DNA of 64,000 bases from Sphagnum magellanicum (Eukaryota; Streptophyta; Sphagnopsida; Sphagnales; Sphagnaceae): positions 5,130,041 to 5,194,040 of the forward strand of contig CM038917.1 in NCBI GenBank assembly GCA_021904315.1, written 5' to 3'. Shown here one piece after another: positions 34,211 to 46,580 of the stretch. The notes below the pieces were generated by a model. It was given only the letters and a program-made list of their open reading frames with translations. It did not search any database and was not told the DNA's origin. A program made the position numbers and the translations under genes. The first letter of the stretch is position 1. Each line of letters opens with the position of its first letter.

Positions 34211-37200
34211 AAATAAATGTTTTATTTTCATTGTGTCTTGGGGTTTGCCTTTTTGTCTATTTTTTTTTGTATTTGCCCCAACCTTGATCATGAACCCCAA
34301 GGCTAAGGTTGCAATATATATGGTGTGAAAAACTAATGTTCTATGAAATCGCAAATGAACTTTTGAAAAGAAGATCAACTTGAATTGGATTGAATCTTGG
34401 CTTGCTTTTAATTCTAAACATTTAAATATTAGGAATTTGAAGAAAACCCCATAATGATAGTGAAGGTAACTATCTACCTTTTTAAAGTTGGGTCAAACTT
34501 TGTGATCTTAACCTTGGGATTGTGGCCAAAGCCAAGGTATGTACGGGAAATTGGTGCAAACCAATGCCACAACATGACATGGTTCAAACACATTCTTACT
34601 GCATATAAAGTAAGTTTTTGTTGCTAGTATTTTGGGTTGAATTTAGTTATATTTTCAATCGTAATGTATAGTGAACAAGCTTAATTGAGTCCATATTGCT
34701 TGGGATGATTGAAACATGAATGACCAAAATAAGTGAGATGATTTGAAGCGTTAACTAATGTGATGCATGCAACTTGTTTTTAATCGAAATAATTATAGTA
34801 TATCAATAATTAAATGTTACTAGTTGCAACCAATGATTTGACCACATGACCTACGTACCTATTGTAAAATAATAAAAATATTCAAAATAACTTATTTACC
34901 TACTAATCAGTTTGGTTACTCTACTTACTTGCCTAACCACCCTACTTAGTATTATACCCATTTGCCAACCTGGTCACCCTACCTACCTACCATTTATGTA
35001 TGTTTTTATTATTATTATTATTTTGTTATGTACATCTTTATTATAAAATGTCCAAAATGAAGTTTGAACTAATGTTGGCAAGTTTTCTAGTTTGAAGTTT
35101 TAAACACAAGGATCTCAAAATTCAAGTTTAGGGTATTGTGTGATAAACTTGAACCAACTCCCTTTAGGTGGAACTAACATGATCTGAATAGTGAAATTAG
35201 TGTTTTATTAGAATTGGAACCAAAACAAAAACTTTGAAGAAAAATCTTGAACACATATTCAATTTTTTGAAGTGAACAAGTTTTTTTTTTTTGGAAAAGT
35301 TAGCAAGTAGGATATTCTTTATAAATATTTGATCAGTTTTAATTAATTGTAAAATTCAGTGCTTCTTTTTCCTTCTATTTTTCAATGTTCCTAGAGTGGC
35401 GATCATTGATAACAATATTTACCCACAATTGGCTATAAAGTAGATCTCATAATAGATTTTTAAAAATTCCTTTTATAATGTGGCTACCTATTTAAACCTA
35501 AGGTAGAAAACTAGCGGATTTAAAAAAAATTGAAATGCTGCAATTTTAGGTCCATTTTTTCACAAAAAAATTGATTAAAATTTGTTGGATCATTTTTTTC
35601 TGAAAAATGACTAAATTTTGCCAGATTAAAAAATGATAGTAGAACTACATACTCCTATCATTTGTAATTTTAATTTTTTTGTAAAACCCCATACCTAGAT
35701 ACAATCTTTAATCTTAAAAAATGTGTAGCATGTGTGCATGAAATTGGACTAAAATTTCAAACTAAGAGATGAACCCCTGCTTTCACAACGAAAAATCAAT
35801 TAATATAATGACTCATATTTCAAAAGGTGATGGATTTGGTTAGTTGTTGATATTTTTTGTAATTCAAAATTTCAATGTGAGAAACCATCTTTTGTGTTAT
35901 GAGACACATTGAACTTTTTTGCAACAAGTTGGGTTTTTTCAAACCATTTCATGGATTTCAATGAGTTTCAGAAAACAAATTCAAAAGCATTAATAAATCT
36001 TTTTTTTGATAGTAGTTCAAAACATTCAACAAGTGATTGTTTATTATTTGAACTTCTTATATTGATGAAAAATCTACAAAATTCATATGAACATGTTAAA
36101 CACCCTTTTTTGTGTTGTTTGAAAACATTGGTCCTTGTGCTTTGAAGCTTTACAATGACTTATTTATTAAACAATTGATACATTGATAAAGTTAATTTTT
36201 GAAATCTATTTTTTGTTGATCATCATTCTTTGAATCTATGAACTTAAATTTGTGTGATCAAACAGGATGACTAGATGTCACCTTCAACATGACAATATTA
36301 TAATGTTGATAGGTGCAATATTACAATAAATTCACCACATCTTTTTTCATTACATTTTTATTTGATCCTCTAATGTGCAATCATTGTGGATAAATTTGTA
36401 TGCATCAAGGCTTTTTTCGTATTTAAATTACATGTTAATAAAGCATATATTTTGACATTCCATTTTGGAACCATTGTTTTTCCAATATAGAGACTCCTAA
36501 CAAAGGAGAACTTGTTCCCCAATAGTTGCAAAACAATATTTGATATTCAAAGATATCAAAATTATAGTTATTGTAACAAAAAAATTTAGTAAAATGTTAC
36601 AAATATTAAAATTTTATTTGGTTGACTTAATGACATATAAGTTTGTACCATTTGAACCTTTTGGTAGATCATATTATCCAATTTTTTTATATTGACAAGT
36701 TTGAAGTAAATATTATGTTAAATAGGATTGGAAAAGGCACTTCTAATCAAACTTTTCAAACATACACGCACATAACATTTCATATTAAAAGTATAATTTT
36801 AAGTACATATGATTTAAACATTCTATAAAGTACTCAACATCAGTTGATTTTTGAACAATGCTAATTGTAATAAGCAACTATTGGAGCCTCTTCATCCTTC
36901 CAATGGTAATTTGAAATTTTTTGGACTTATTTTCTTGATGTCAAATAGCGGGAAAATGTTTTGAAAAAAATGATAAACCTTGATTATGATCCAAGAATTT
37001 GTAAATTATGCACCTATGCCAAGGATTTCCAAGATTGATTGCATAATTTTGGTATTATGATTTTTTTGGGATGGAACAAGATCCCAAGCCATAATAATTA
37101 TTGTGATTTACCAAGGCAAGATTTTCAACAAAAATGGCAAAAATGATCAACAACAATTACATTAATAGGATGGAGATATTCCAAGCATGGGGTGCAACCA

Positions 37201-39056
37201 AACCATTGTGTGAATAATCTACAATATTGATCACTAGTCATGAGTTTTCAAATCCTACTATATGATATAAATCCATAGAAATAAATAGAGATATAAAAAG
37301 GCATGAAGGTGTTTAGGCAAGGAAGGATGAATTAAAAAAAAAATCTACTAGAACCCTTTGGCCATGAAAAAAGGTTCTAGAATAATCCAAGGTTATACAG
37401 TGTTTCGTTTGAAAATTTTGTAATTAAATAGTAGTGTTACTAAAATGTTTAAGGAGAAATGGTTGAATGAATGTGAAGATATTATCATTTTTAATTTTTT
37501 AAAAATGAAAATGTGAGTTAATATTTCATCAATTCAAAAAAATTCAAAATCATTTAAAGGTAAAGGTAAATTTTAATTAATTCTTAAATATTACTCTTAT
37601 GATCATTCTTTTTTTTAAATGATTATTTAAATTTTTATTTATATGTAAAAGGTTATATTGAGCTTCAACTTAAAAGGGAAAATTTTTAAGTGTATGTGAG
37701 AAAGATGTAAGAATAATGATAAAAAGAATGTGAAAATTTATCAATTTAAAAATTGACAAGCAACTTCATTAAAAATATTATTATTATTATTTTGATTATT
37801 TTTTAAAACGTGGAAAATTAAATTTAGCTTCACTTTGAAAAGGAAGTTTTTAAAGAGAATGTGAGAGAAAGATAAAAATAGTGATAAATGAGATGGCTCA
37901 GTTTTGAAAAGGTATTTAAAAAATAGTTGAAAAAATGAAAATAATGGTAAAATTAATGTGCCTTTTCATATCCACTTCACTTAGGTCGGCAGGAGAAAGG
38001 AATGAGGTAGTTAGGCTTGGAAGATTCATTTCTAAGTGCAAAAGGTAATATCATAATGTCATTAATGATTTTGAAATCATATACTCTCTAGATAAATCCA
38101 AAATTGGATGAGAAATTGATGAAATCATCTCCAAAATATCCCACTTATCATAGACTTTCCAAAAGTTCCAAGAACTTGCCCCAATTTATTTTCTTCTTTT
38201 TTTTAATTTATTGCATTTTCTCCTGAAAAATTTGTTCACTATTCAATTACTCTTGCATTGTATGTCTAAAGGTATAAACAAAAACACCTTGATGCACCCC
38301 TAGTCATCAAGAGTTTCCCAATGGTACCAAAAGCGCACTTAGGGGGTGGTGGGGACTATGGGTTGGGAGATCTCAACGTGACAAACAAAACACCTTCCTT
38401 AATATATAGAATGATATTAGCATAATTGGTATGAACTCATATGCAATGCTCACTCTCACAAACAAACTAAAACTCCTCTCTATCTAATACAATTCAGAAC
38501 ACCAACTAGAAGCTTGAGTTCAAAAGCAATACAAATGTGAGAATCCATATTTAATTTAGCTGAAGCTTGTTATAAATTAACTCAAATAATTAAGCTGGAA
38601 AAATTCAACATAACCCAAATTTGCAAAATGGGTCTTAGTGAAACTACTTTTTTTTAAAACTCCAAAAGAATGAGAGATGTGAATACAACAGATACAATAT
38701 ATTTCCACATATGCAAAATGTCTCAAAATTGGAGATATAAGTCTGAAGAACCCCCCACATGACAATCTCTATATCAATGTTTTATGCAAATGTACTTCAT
38801 GCATAACTATGATGAAAAACCAACTGTAATAACTACTTTGAAATGAAACTTGCAGTTAATTACAGTGCTAATTAACAATGCCTAAACAATAATATTGTCA
38901 TAGGTTTAAGAAAATTCTATCCATGATGTAATTGTGAACCAATTTTCTCTTCTAATAGATTGATCACATGCATAACTGAATTAACAAGATTCATATTGTG
39001 CAGCAGCACAGCAATAGCAGCAGCATTCTTCTTATTCTTCTTCTTCCTCATCTGGA
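34211..39056. other. AT-rich intergenic DNA with old dispersed repeats
   Basis: No gene was recognised. Near 35400-35510 a segment (TTGGCTATAAAGTAGATCTC, AATAGATTTTTAAAAATTCC, GTGGCTACCTATTTAAACCT) belongs to the same family as blocks inside the long repeats at 16.4 and 21.1 kb and near 48.3 kb. (ATT)n lies at 35009-35023. Confidence 0.45.
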
Positions 39057-41506
39057 TCACAGTTTGATGGGTCTAGTGACTTCAACTTCAAAGACATTCC
39101 TGTCAAGGGCATTTTGGCGGAACCTGCAGAAATCACCAAGTTCCAACTTACCATCCTTCACAAACTGAGACCACCCATCACAAATGCTTGATGTCCATGC
39201 TGAAGGTCTCCAGGTTACTGGCCAGTCTGACAGCCCATGATGCTGTGCAACAGCACCAGCACCAACATCTGGCTGTGAAGAAGAAGAAGAAGAAGAAGAA
39301 GAAGCTGAATAGTTATGTCCATCAACTGCCACTTTTGCTTTTAAAATCAAAGGAACAGCTTCTTTTGGCAGGTGCTTGCTAATGAGCTCCGGAAGCACCT
39401 GAAAAAAACACACAAACATTGATTCCAATAAAACATTGAAGGAAAAGAAAACAGAAAGAAATCAATAAAGTTGTTGAATAGCTTTGATTTACTTGTTCAA
39501 TCAATTTACAGTTTCAATAAAATTTGTGACATTATACAAACTGATTATAATAACTGATGATCAATCAAAGCTGAGCTCTTGGAGTTTGATGGAACACTAC
39601 AGACTTGAATCATCTCTTCGAACATGCAAATAATTACGTGATAGAATTTGCATCAAACAAGAAAACTGTGATGATGATGATGATGAGGAAGGGAAGTATA
39701 AAATTCTACTCACCTGCTGCTGCTGATGATTTTTTTCAACATCACTACAATCCACGGAAAACTTGCAATCCACCGCAAACTTGGTTAGGGTGACCCAAAA
39801 ATCCGGAACTTTGCCTACCACTACTACTGCAGCAGTAGGTACGGCTGGAGCATTCGTCCACCGGCCGGGGATCTGCACTAGTGCAGCATGATTTACAACT
39901 TCCTGCTGCTGACCTGCTTGAGGAGGAGGAGCTGCTGCAGGCAGCAACGGTAGATCATCATCAAGTACACAAAAAATCAATCCACTACATAATTAGCCAC
40001 ATAATTATCAAAGCTCAATTCTTAACAAATTGCAGCAATTGTTATGTAGTTAGTAAGATACAAAGCTGAAAACAATATTCATGATTTCTTCTATGAATTT
40101 TTACAGAGCTCTGGACTGCATGCATGCATGCATGAAATGGAAGTATGTGATGTATGATTCCCCATCTGCCAAATTGTGCAATTGAAAATCCTGGGAATTC
40201 ACATATTCGAGACGAGTACAAAACTCATGACCACATACATCCCGGGCTGAATCATTACTACATGAAAAGATAGGGGAGTACAAAGTTTACGATCAGCACC
40301 TGTTCGAATCTGATGACTCATGAAAAGCTGCAAGAGCTCTAAGAGAAGGAAGTGAACGTAGTACTTACATAAGGACACATCGCCCGGCAAATATGGTAAT
40401 GGTCGGCCTAGAGGAAAGGGCGTTGATATTACTGACCGCTGCGCCTGAGCTGCTGTAGGACCCAAGGTCTCAGGGAGCCGAGGAGGACCCATCGAACTCA
40501 TCATCATCAATGGAGGAGGACGAGGACGAGGAGCCATCGTGCCCATGATCGCCCTATAAGCAGGATGAGCAATGATCGTGGCATAGCTGATGGTGGTGGT
40601 CGCTGGACCACAGTTCTGATGAGGTGGAGCTTTGGTGGTGGTGCTTGTTGATCCAATGATTGGAGGAGGCACAGCTGCTGTTGGTCTGCAAAACGCTAAT
40701 GCAGCCTGCTGCAGCACGCCGCCACGAGACTCCACGCAGTATCCAAATTCATTGGGACTTCGCAGCGGGACTTCGACGGGGATGTGGCAGCTTATAGGGT
40801 ATGCAGTTGCTGCTCGCTGGCGTTGCACTTCCTGAGCTTTAGAATACAGGAAGGTCCTCCCTTGCACGTGAACATTATGCAGGTGGCCGTTCCCAAGGCT
40901 CAACTCTAAGTTTGGTTCTTCGTGATCAATTTGCAGCTGCTGCAACTGCTTCCTATAGACAGCCTTCCCCGAGCTTTCCGACGGAATGCCATGAGCTTGA
41001 TCAGCCTCCCTGAGAGATGTGGTAACAGTTGGATGATTAAACAGCTTCTCTGCAGACGAAGACATCTTGTATCTTTTCGGTGCATGCTTAGCCGGAATCA
41101 TGGCAACGTCTTGCTGCAGATCATGTCGAATCTCCTCCACACACGACGATGCCTGAACCACCAGCTCCGTGAACGACGACGCGCGAACAATTTGCTGAAA
41201 GATTAACTTCGACTGATCTGCAGCAGGCATCTCAAATGATCTGTTCATCGACGGCTGGCATGCCATATAAGACGTGATCGACGGACTTTGCTGAACCTGC
41301 TGGAGCTCCACTGCAGCAGCAGGAGCCTTGAGTCTAGAATTCGTCGCAGCTACTTCAGACGCCATAGTACTGCAGATCCCGCAAGGTGCTGCCAGTAGTG
41401 GCCTAATGAAATCGGCGGCATTCATGTAGGAAACCGAAGAAGCAGGCATAGCAGCCTGCTCGTCCATAAACCTCCGAATGCGCTGAAAGTCCCAATCATC
41501 CTCCAT
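39057..41506 (-). CDS. B3-domain transcription factor with EAR-type motif, 566 aa, three exons
   Basis: B3 domains are plant-specific DNA-binding folds. Minus-strand exons 41506-40369, 39934-39714 and 39398-39057 join in phase to 1701 nt ending in TGA. The B3 domain lies at the C-terminus (about residues 424-564). It starts DFWVTLTKFAVDC, continues VLPELISKHLPKEAVPL, and ends SICDGWSQFVKDGKLELGDF, CRFRQNALDRNVFEVEVTRP. This matches the W..F....L..GD.C.F....VFEV.V pattern of REM/ARF-like B3 proteins. A serine run sits inside the domain between the strands. The N-terminal 400 residues are Gln-, Ala- and Pro-rich, and include LELSL (200-204), an EAR-type repression motif, suggesting a repressor. 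I start at ATG 41506 (MEDDWDFQRIRRFMDEQ). The frame upstream has no ATG and a probable 5' UTR acceptor (CCTGCAG) lies at about 41550. Exon 2 has a CAGCAG tandem acceptor. Confidence 0.85.
40119..40134. promoter_or_regulatory. Tandem RY elements (CATGCATG array) in intron 1 of the B3 gene
   Basis: CATGCATGCATGCATG is four overlapping CATG units, each CATGCA being the RY element recognised by LAV-class B3 proteins. It lies about 240 bp into the intron. The array is self-complementary. Binding by this gene's own B3 domain, which is not clearly LAV-type, is speculation. Confidence 0.5.
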
Positions 41507-42300
41507 TGTTGTTGTTGTTCTACTGTAGCTGTACTCCTTCACAAAAAGCTGCAGGGGAAACACAGGCCCAGATGATCATCATGAGCATTGCACATCCCAC
41601 GGGAAGAAACAGCATCAGCTTCATGACTAGAACTGAAACAAGGCAATTATAGAAGACGGCAGATCGGAAAGGACAACACTATACACGAGCAGTAGCGCTA
41701 ACAACCATTTACAAGCCATGAATAGAAGGCGGCAGATTGGACTAAGAGAAGAGGTGCTGCGCATGAGGAGCAGGGGCAACGAAGAGCCATGCGTAATGCA
41801 TGGAAGCAGGGGTCATGTCGGCAATTGCAAAAGCAGAGCTCTCGCATCAAAACCTTAAGAAGCCGATGAATTCTTTGTTTCTTTGTTTCTTCATTTCCAA
41901 AATACCTTGCAAAGTAAAAGCTTCGATCTACAATACTTACCAGCTTTCTTTCTCCCCGTTCACGAAATGCGCGACCTCCCTCCAATGGTCTGAACACGTC
42001 TATTGAGTTTCAGCTCCGCAACTCCCTCTTTCCTTTCCTTTCCCTTCCGTTTCCTTCCTCACCTGCTGCAGCAGGTCGGATGGCGATGAGGCTGGGTCTA
42101 TAACCTAGAAAAACAAAACACCCCAAAGAGAGAGATTGCATCAGGTTGTTTACAGCTACAACAGCCGTCTCCTTCCCGCGGCAGGCAGGTATACAAAGAT
42201 AGCGCACTGTAGGTGCGTATGACGAGGTGGATTCCCTTCCTCAAGGTACGTATCCTCGTGGAGGGTAGATGATTCACTATGGATGAATGGAAACTGTCTC
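41507..42300 (-). promoter_or_regulatory. 5' leader and promoter region of the B3 gene
   Basis: A likely 5' UTR intron acceptor lies at about 41550, so the transcription start is farther upstream (higher coordinates). The region is GC-richer than its flanks, with poly-pyrimidine/purine stretches near 42000-42060. No separate gene was recognised; the frames at 41698-42385 show no domain. Confidence 0.4.
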
Positions 42301-43035
42301 TATTACTAAGTTGGCTCCTGCAACACGTCTGTAAGCTGCAGAAGTACCTGCTCATCATGACAATTGGATGAAAGCGAATTGTCACAATTGTAGTGAAATG
42401 GAATACAGGTCTAGGGGATTGATTCCTTGACGAAAGTCCCCACTAGATTATTCATCATGGACGAGTGAAAAACTGTTTCTATCACATGATGTCAAGAGTC
42501 CGTAATAGATTTACTCACTAGTACTCCCTATCATGCATGAGTAGGCATATAATACACGCATGCACTCAGTATGTTTGTTTGAGAGCATCACAATTTGAAA
42601 GCGAAAGCAAGACAAGAGCAGAGCAGTACATGTTTGAGAGCATCACACTTTGAAAGCGAAAGCAAGACAAGAGCAGTACATGTTTGAGAGCATGACAATT
42701 TGAAAGCGAAAGTAAGACAAGAGCAGAGCAGTATGTTTGAAAGCTAAAGCAAGAGGGCACTCCATGATGGAAGAATTAGTCCTGGATATTATTCATTCAC
42801 TATGGATGAATAATAACTCTTTGTCTAACATTATGAAAGTCTTGGATAGACCATTCACAACGGATGGAAGAATGAAAGTCATTTTTATCAATGGCTCCTA
42901 CTGCAGTAGGTATATTTAAGTAGTAGGTGCACATGACAATGGAGAGCAAAACAAACAAGGGATTCCCCAATGAGAGTCCTGGATAGATTAATCACTACTG
43001 ATGAATGAAAATTATTTCTCTCAACTTGACATTTT
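42260..43035. repeat. Five or more degenerate copies of an about 45-bp motif upstream of the B3 gene
   Basis: Variants of GATAGATTATTCACTATGGA followed by TGAATGAAAACTGTTTCTAT occur near 42270, 42446, 42787, 42850 and 42977, often preceded by GAAAGTCCTGG or GAGTCCTGG. Spacing is irregular (about 65-340 bp). The copies are diverged and non-coding. Confidence 0.6.
42577..42750. repeat. 50-54 bp tandem repeat, about 3.3 copies
   Basis: TGTTTGAGAGCATCACA-like starts lie at 42577, 42631, 42681 and 42733, each followed by TTTGAAAGCGAAAGCAAGAC and AAGAGCAGAGCAGTA. Units differ by a 4-bp GAGC-type indel and point changes. Confidence 0.9.
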
Positions 43036-44720
43036 TAGACAAAACACCAATCGTGAATTCTAAAAATAAAAATAAAAATAAAAATCCCATAATAGTATTA
43101 ACAAGGAAAGCAAGGTTTGTGCAAAAATTAATGAAAGCTTTTTCTTCAGTTTTTGGCACTCATGTAGACAGACAGAAAGCAAAGATAAAAAAACCACCCA
43201 TTATTATTAACCTTGAAACATAAACTACAGTCCTAAGTCAAGTCAAAGAAAACTTCATATGAGTGAAAAACTGTTTATCCCAATTTGTCAAAAAATTTGA
43301 CAAAATTAAACCACCTTTTAAGCATGTGACCTTTCAAGCAAGGAGAAGCAAAAAGCAACCCATCACACAAAAACAAACATAAAATAAAAAATCAAATTAA
43401 TTTAATAATACAGCCAACGGATTAAATATCAGTTTGACAACCAGTGGTGGTTTTTAATGTGTGGTTTAAAACCCTAAGCTAATTTAGCAGTTGCTAAGAG
43501 ATTCTTAGAGACATTTAAAGTAGTTATTTCTTACAAATCTGCTTTTAGAAAAGTCTTTTCTTCTTACAAATCTTATGAGTTTGGTATGGTGGAATTTCAC
43601 TCACTGGATTTCTTCAGATTTTAATTATCTCTTAAATGGGATTATCTTCCCACTGCTTGCTTGTGGAGCCTTCTGAATTTTTGGAATAATTTTCAGCATG
43701 CAATGTTTGTGGTTTGTAATATAAATTTAGAGGAGCAGTGTCTAGCTTGAGGAATATTTCTGAAAATTGAAATGTTAAAGCTTAGACCCCCCATAATTAG
43801 ATATATAATTGGTTGGATGAATTTTTCCTCAGGGTTCCATTGTTGTTTTCTTCCATGGTTTGAAATACTCTTTTTTTTTCATGCCTGGGTTTTAGGTGGG
43901 GGCTTGAAGACTTGATCCAGGGTGTTTGATCTAGTTTTCCAAAGGGTCCTGATCAAATTGTACAAGCCTCTGACAAAGATGTTTATAGTTTATATGGCTG
44001 CAAAAATGAGACCCTCATGAAAACATTTAAAGTTTTGAATTATGTGACACTTGCTTCAGAGGGCCTCCCCTAATTTGAGGGTCGTATCAGTAGCCCAAGG
44101 GCATAAGCCCAAATATTATGGGAGCAGCCGTCACAAGGTCATGTCCTAAAAGTTGGAAGGTGGAGAGTCCCTTCAATTGACAAAAGCATCTGGCTGGGAG
44201 ATATGCTTTCAATTCAAAGAGAAAAACCTTGGAATGCTAAGTTACCCATCCAAATGGGTGCTTTCTTGCTTTTGAGATGCCGACAGTGCCAGCCTATTAT
44301 AAAGCAAGCTAAAGTAATGCAAGTGGCAAGAACAAGTAACCTATTTGGAGCCCTTCAATATAAAGAACCATAATTTTGTTTTCTTGCCTATTTTTTCTCA
44401 AAAAGAGTAATCTTACATTTTGTTGTAAGTGACCAATGGCACACTGTCAACTATTGTCCAAAATTGTAAGAAAGCAATAGTGAATTACATACCACTGCCA
44501 AATTGCTGGGAAATAGTCATCACAAAAGCTTTCATTTCCAATTGATAGTTCATCCTAGTTGATATTTGGCTTGTCAAATATTATTTATGTGATATTCAAC
44601 TTTTTGATATTCGGCTGCTATGTTAGATATAAGGATCTTATATGCGAATTAAATATGAAATTCAAATCTGGATTGAGATATCAAGTAGGGTGTTAGGTTA
44701 ATAATTGATTATGTGAGAAA
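43036..44720. other. AT-rich intergenic DNA
   Basis: No gene recognised. An AAATA repeat lies at 43062-43085. Confidence 0.4.
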
Positions 44721-44739
44721 AAAAGGTTGCAACCGTCAC

Positions 44740-45790
44740 AGCCTAACATTTTTGCTAGAAGAGAATAAAGAGGGCCAATTGATCTCTCTAATCTCTTTCA
44801 CTCTTTCTTTTTGCCTTTCTCTTCTTTTCTTTTCTTTTTTTTTCTCATGTTTCTTAAAGTTAAATGTTTCTTTGTTTTTTTTTTTTTTTCATGTTTCTCA
44901 AAGTTAAGTGTTTCTTTGTTTTTTTTTAAAAAAATTTGAGTGTAGGTTTAAAGTTTGAAGAAAGACGACAACTTCATTCTTTTTCAAATATGTTTTTTTA
45001 TCATTACTATAATTTTTATTTTTATTTTTTTGCTCTATATTATGTTCCTTCTTTTAATTAATTTTTTTAAATTTTTGTTTAATTGTATTTCCCTTTGTTT
45101 ATTTCATTTTTATTCATTTTTTCATAAAAATGTTTTAATTAAAAAACATTTCCTGTTTTATTTTTTTATTTTTCTATATGTTTCATTTATTATCTATTTC
45201 TATGTGTTTTCTGATTTTTTTTAAATTCTTAACTTTTTTTTCCTGTTTCTTATGTTTACTCTAATAAAAGTAAAGTGGTTTTTCTTTACTTCTGTTTTTT
45301 GGTTTGTTTGGATGCAATTTTGAAGTTTGAAAAATAAAAGACAAAACTCTTTTTTTATCAAGTCTGGTTATTTTTTATTACTATAAGGCATTTTTCTCTT
45401 TTGTTTTCGATCTGTTTTTTAATTTTTTTGTAATTTTTTTTTCAAAAAATATTTTATTACATGTCCCAATATTTGTTTCTTTTGCTTCCATTCCTTTTTT
45501 ATTTTTATGTTTATTTCATGTTTTGAATGTTTTATGTGTGTGTTGTTTTCAAAAATAATTTCTGATTTTTCTAAATTTGAATTTTTTCTGTTTTTTTTTT
45601 TTTTGGTTTTTTCCTTGGGGGGGGGGGGGGGGGGGGGGGGAGTATTTTTATTTTTATTTTCCCCCTTTTAAAAAAAAATCTTCTTCTTTTTTGAATTTGC
45701 AATTTCTTGTATTTTTTTCTAATTTTTCCCTGGTTTCTCAAGTTCTTTTTACAACTATTTTAAAGTTTTAAAATTATTTTTCTGTTTTTT
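44740..45790 (+). repeat. About 1 kb of extremely T-rich plus strand with a 24-base G run
   Basis: The plus strand is overwhelmingly T, with many TTTTTT runs and short GTTT or ATTT variants, for about a kilobase. Inside it, 45617-45640 is 24 consecutive G. Two similar blocks (TTTCTTTGTTTTTTTTTT then CATGTTTCTCAAAGTTAAGT) near 44850-44925 suggest local duplication. The frames here are Phe-rich artefacts. Confidence 0.9.
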
Positions 45791-46499
45791 GCATATTGCA
45801 AGACTATAGGAGATTTTAAAGATTTTCACCGTACACACTACAAAAGATCATTTATAATTTTTTTTTTTAGTTTATCATGATCATTTTTGGATATGAAAGG
45901 AGTGAAAAGTGAGTGCTCATGATTTTATTTACAAGTTTTGTAAATGCGTGCATGCACACAATTTAAACTTCACACAAGAAGGATTTCTATTATTTTGCAA
46001 CTATGAAATAAATGACTAAATCTTCTAAATGATCACATTATTGAGTACAATCATAGGATATTACTTCGAATCATGTGTGAAAAAAATTCTAGTCATATAT
46101 TAGTGATGCATTTCACTAATAGATGACATGTTAAAAAGAAGAATGGCATCATTTTTTTATTGCAAGTTTTATTCATATGGCATCCATGATAGATTTCATT
46201 CATTATTGTATTAGTCACAAAGGTTTTTCCATTTACAAATCATTTGTTTGAATTTTTTTTTCCAAATAATGGTCATTGAAATTTATTCAATAACAAAATT
46301 CAAATATTTTGTTTTGAAATGATTTTTTAAAAATATATTATGTAATTGTATACATTGTGAAACTAACTTTATGAATATATTTATTTTTATATTTATTTTC
46401 ATTTGGACAAATTATCAATAAGACATGAATTATCAAATTTGAGGTTTTATGTAATGTTAAATGGAATATGGTCTAAATAAAATAAACATTAGATAATTT
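45791..46499. other. AT-rich intergenic DNA
   Basis: Nothing recognised. Confidence 0.4.
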
Positions 46500-46580
46500 A
46501 CACAAGAGGTGGGATGGCTTGGTGGTAAGGGAATTGAACTCCATAGTTGGGGTCCAAGGAACAAACTTCACATGTGAATT
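46500..46580 (+). mobile_element. SINE-like segment with a tRNA-type A box
   Basis: GATGGCTTGGTGGTAAGGG (46513-46531) resembles the 5' end of plant tRNA-derived SINEs such as Au. A degenerate B-box-like GGGGTCCAAGGAACAAAC follows about 30 bases later. No tail or target duplication was confirmed. Confidence 0.35.

Noticed and set aside
44713..45771. Phe-rich plus-strand frames
   Set aside because: They are translations of the poly-T tract and have no coding character.
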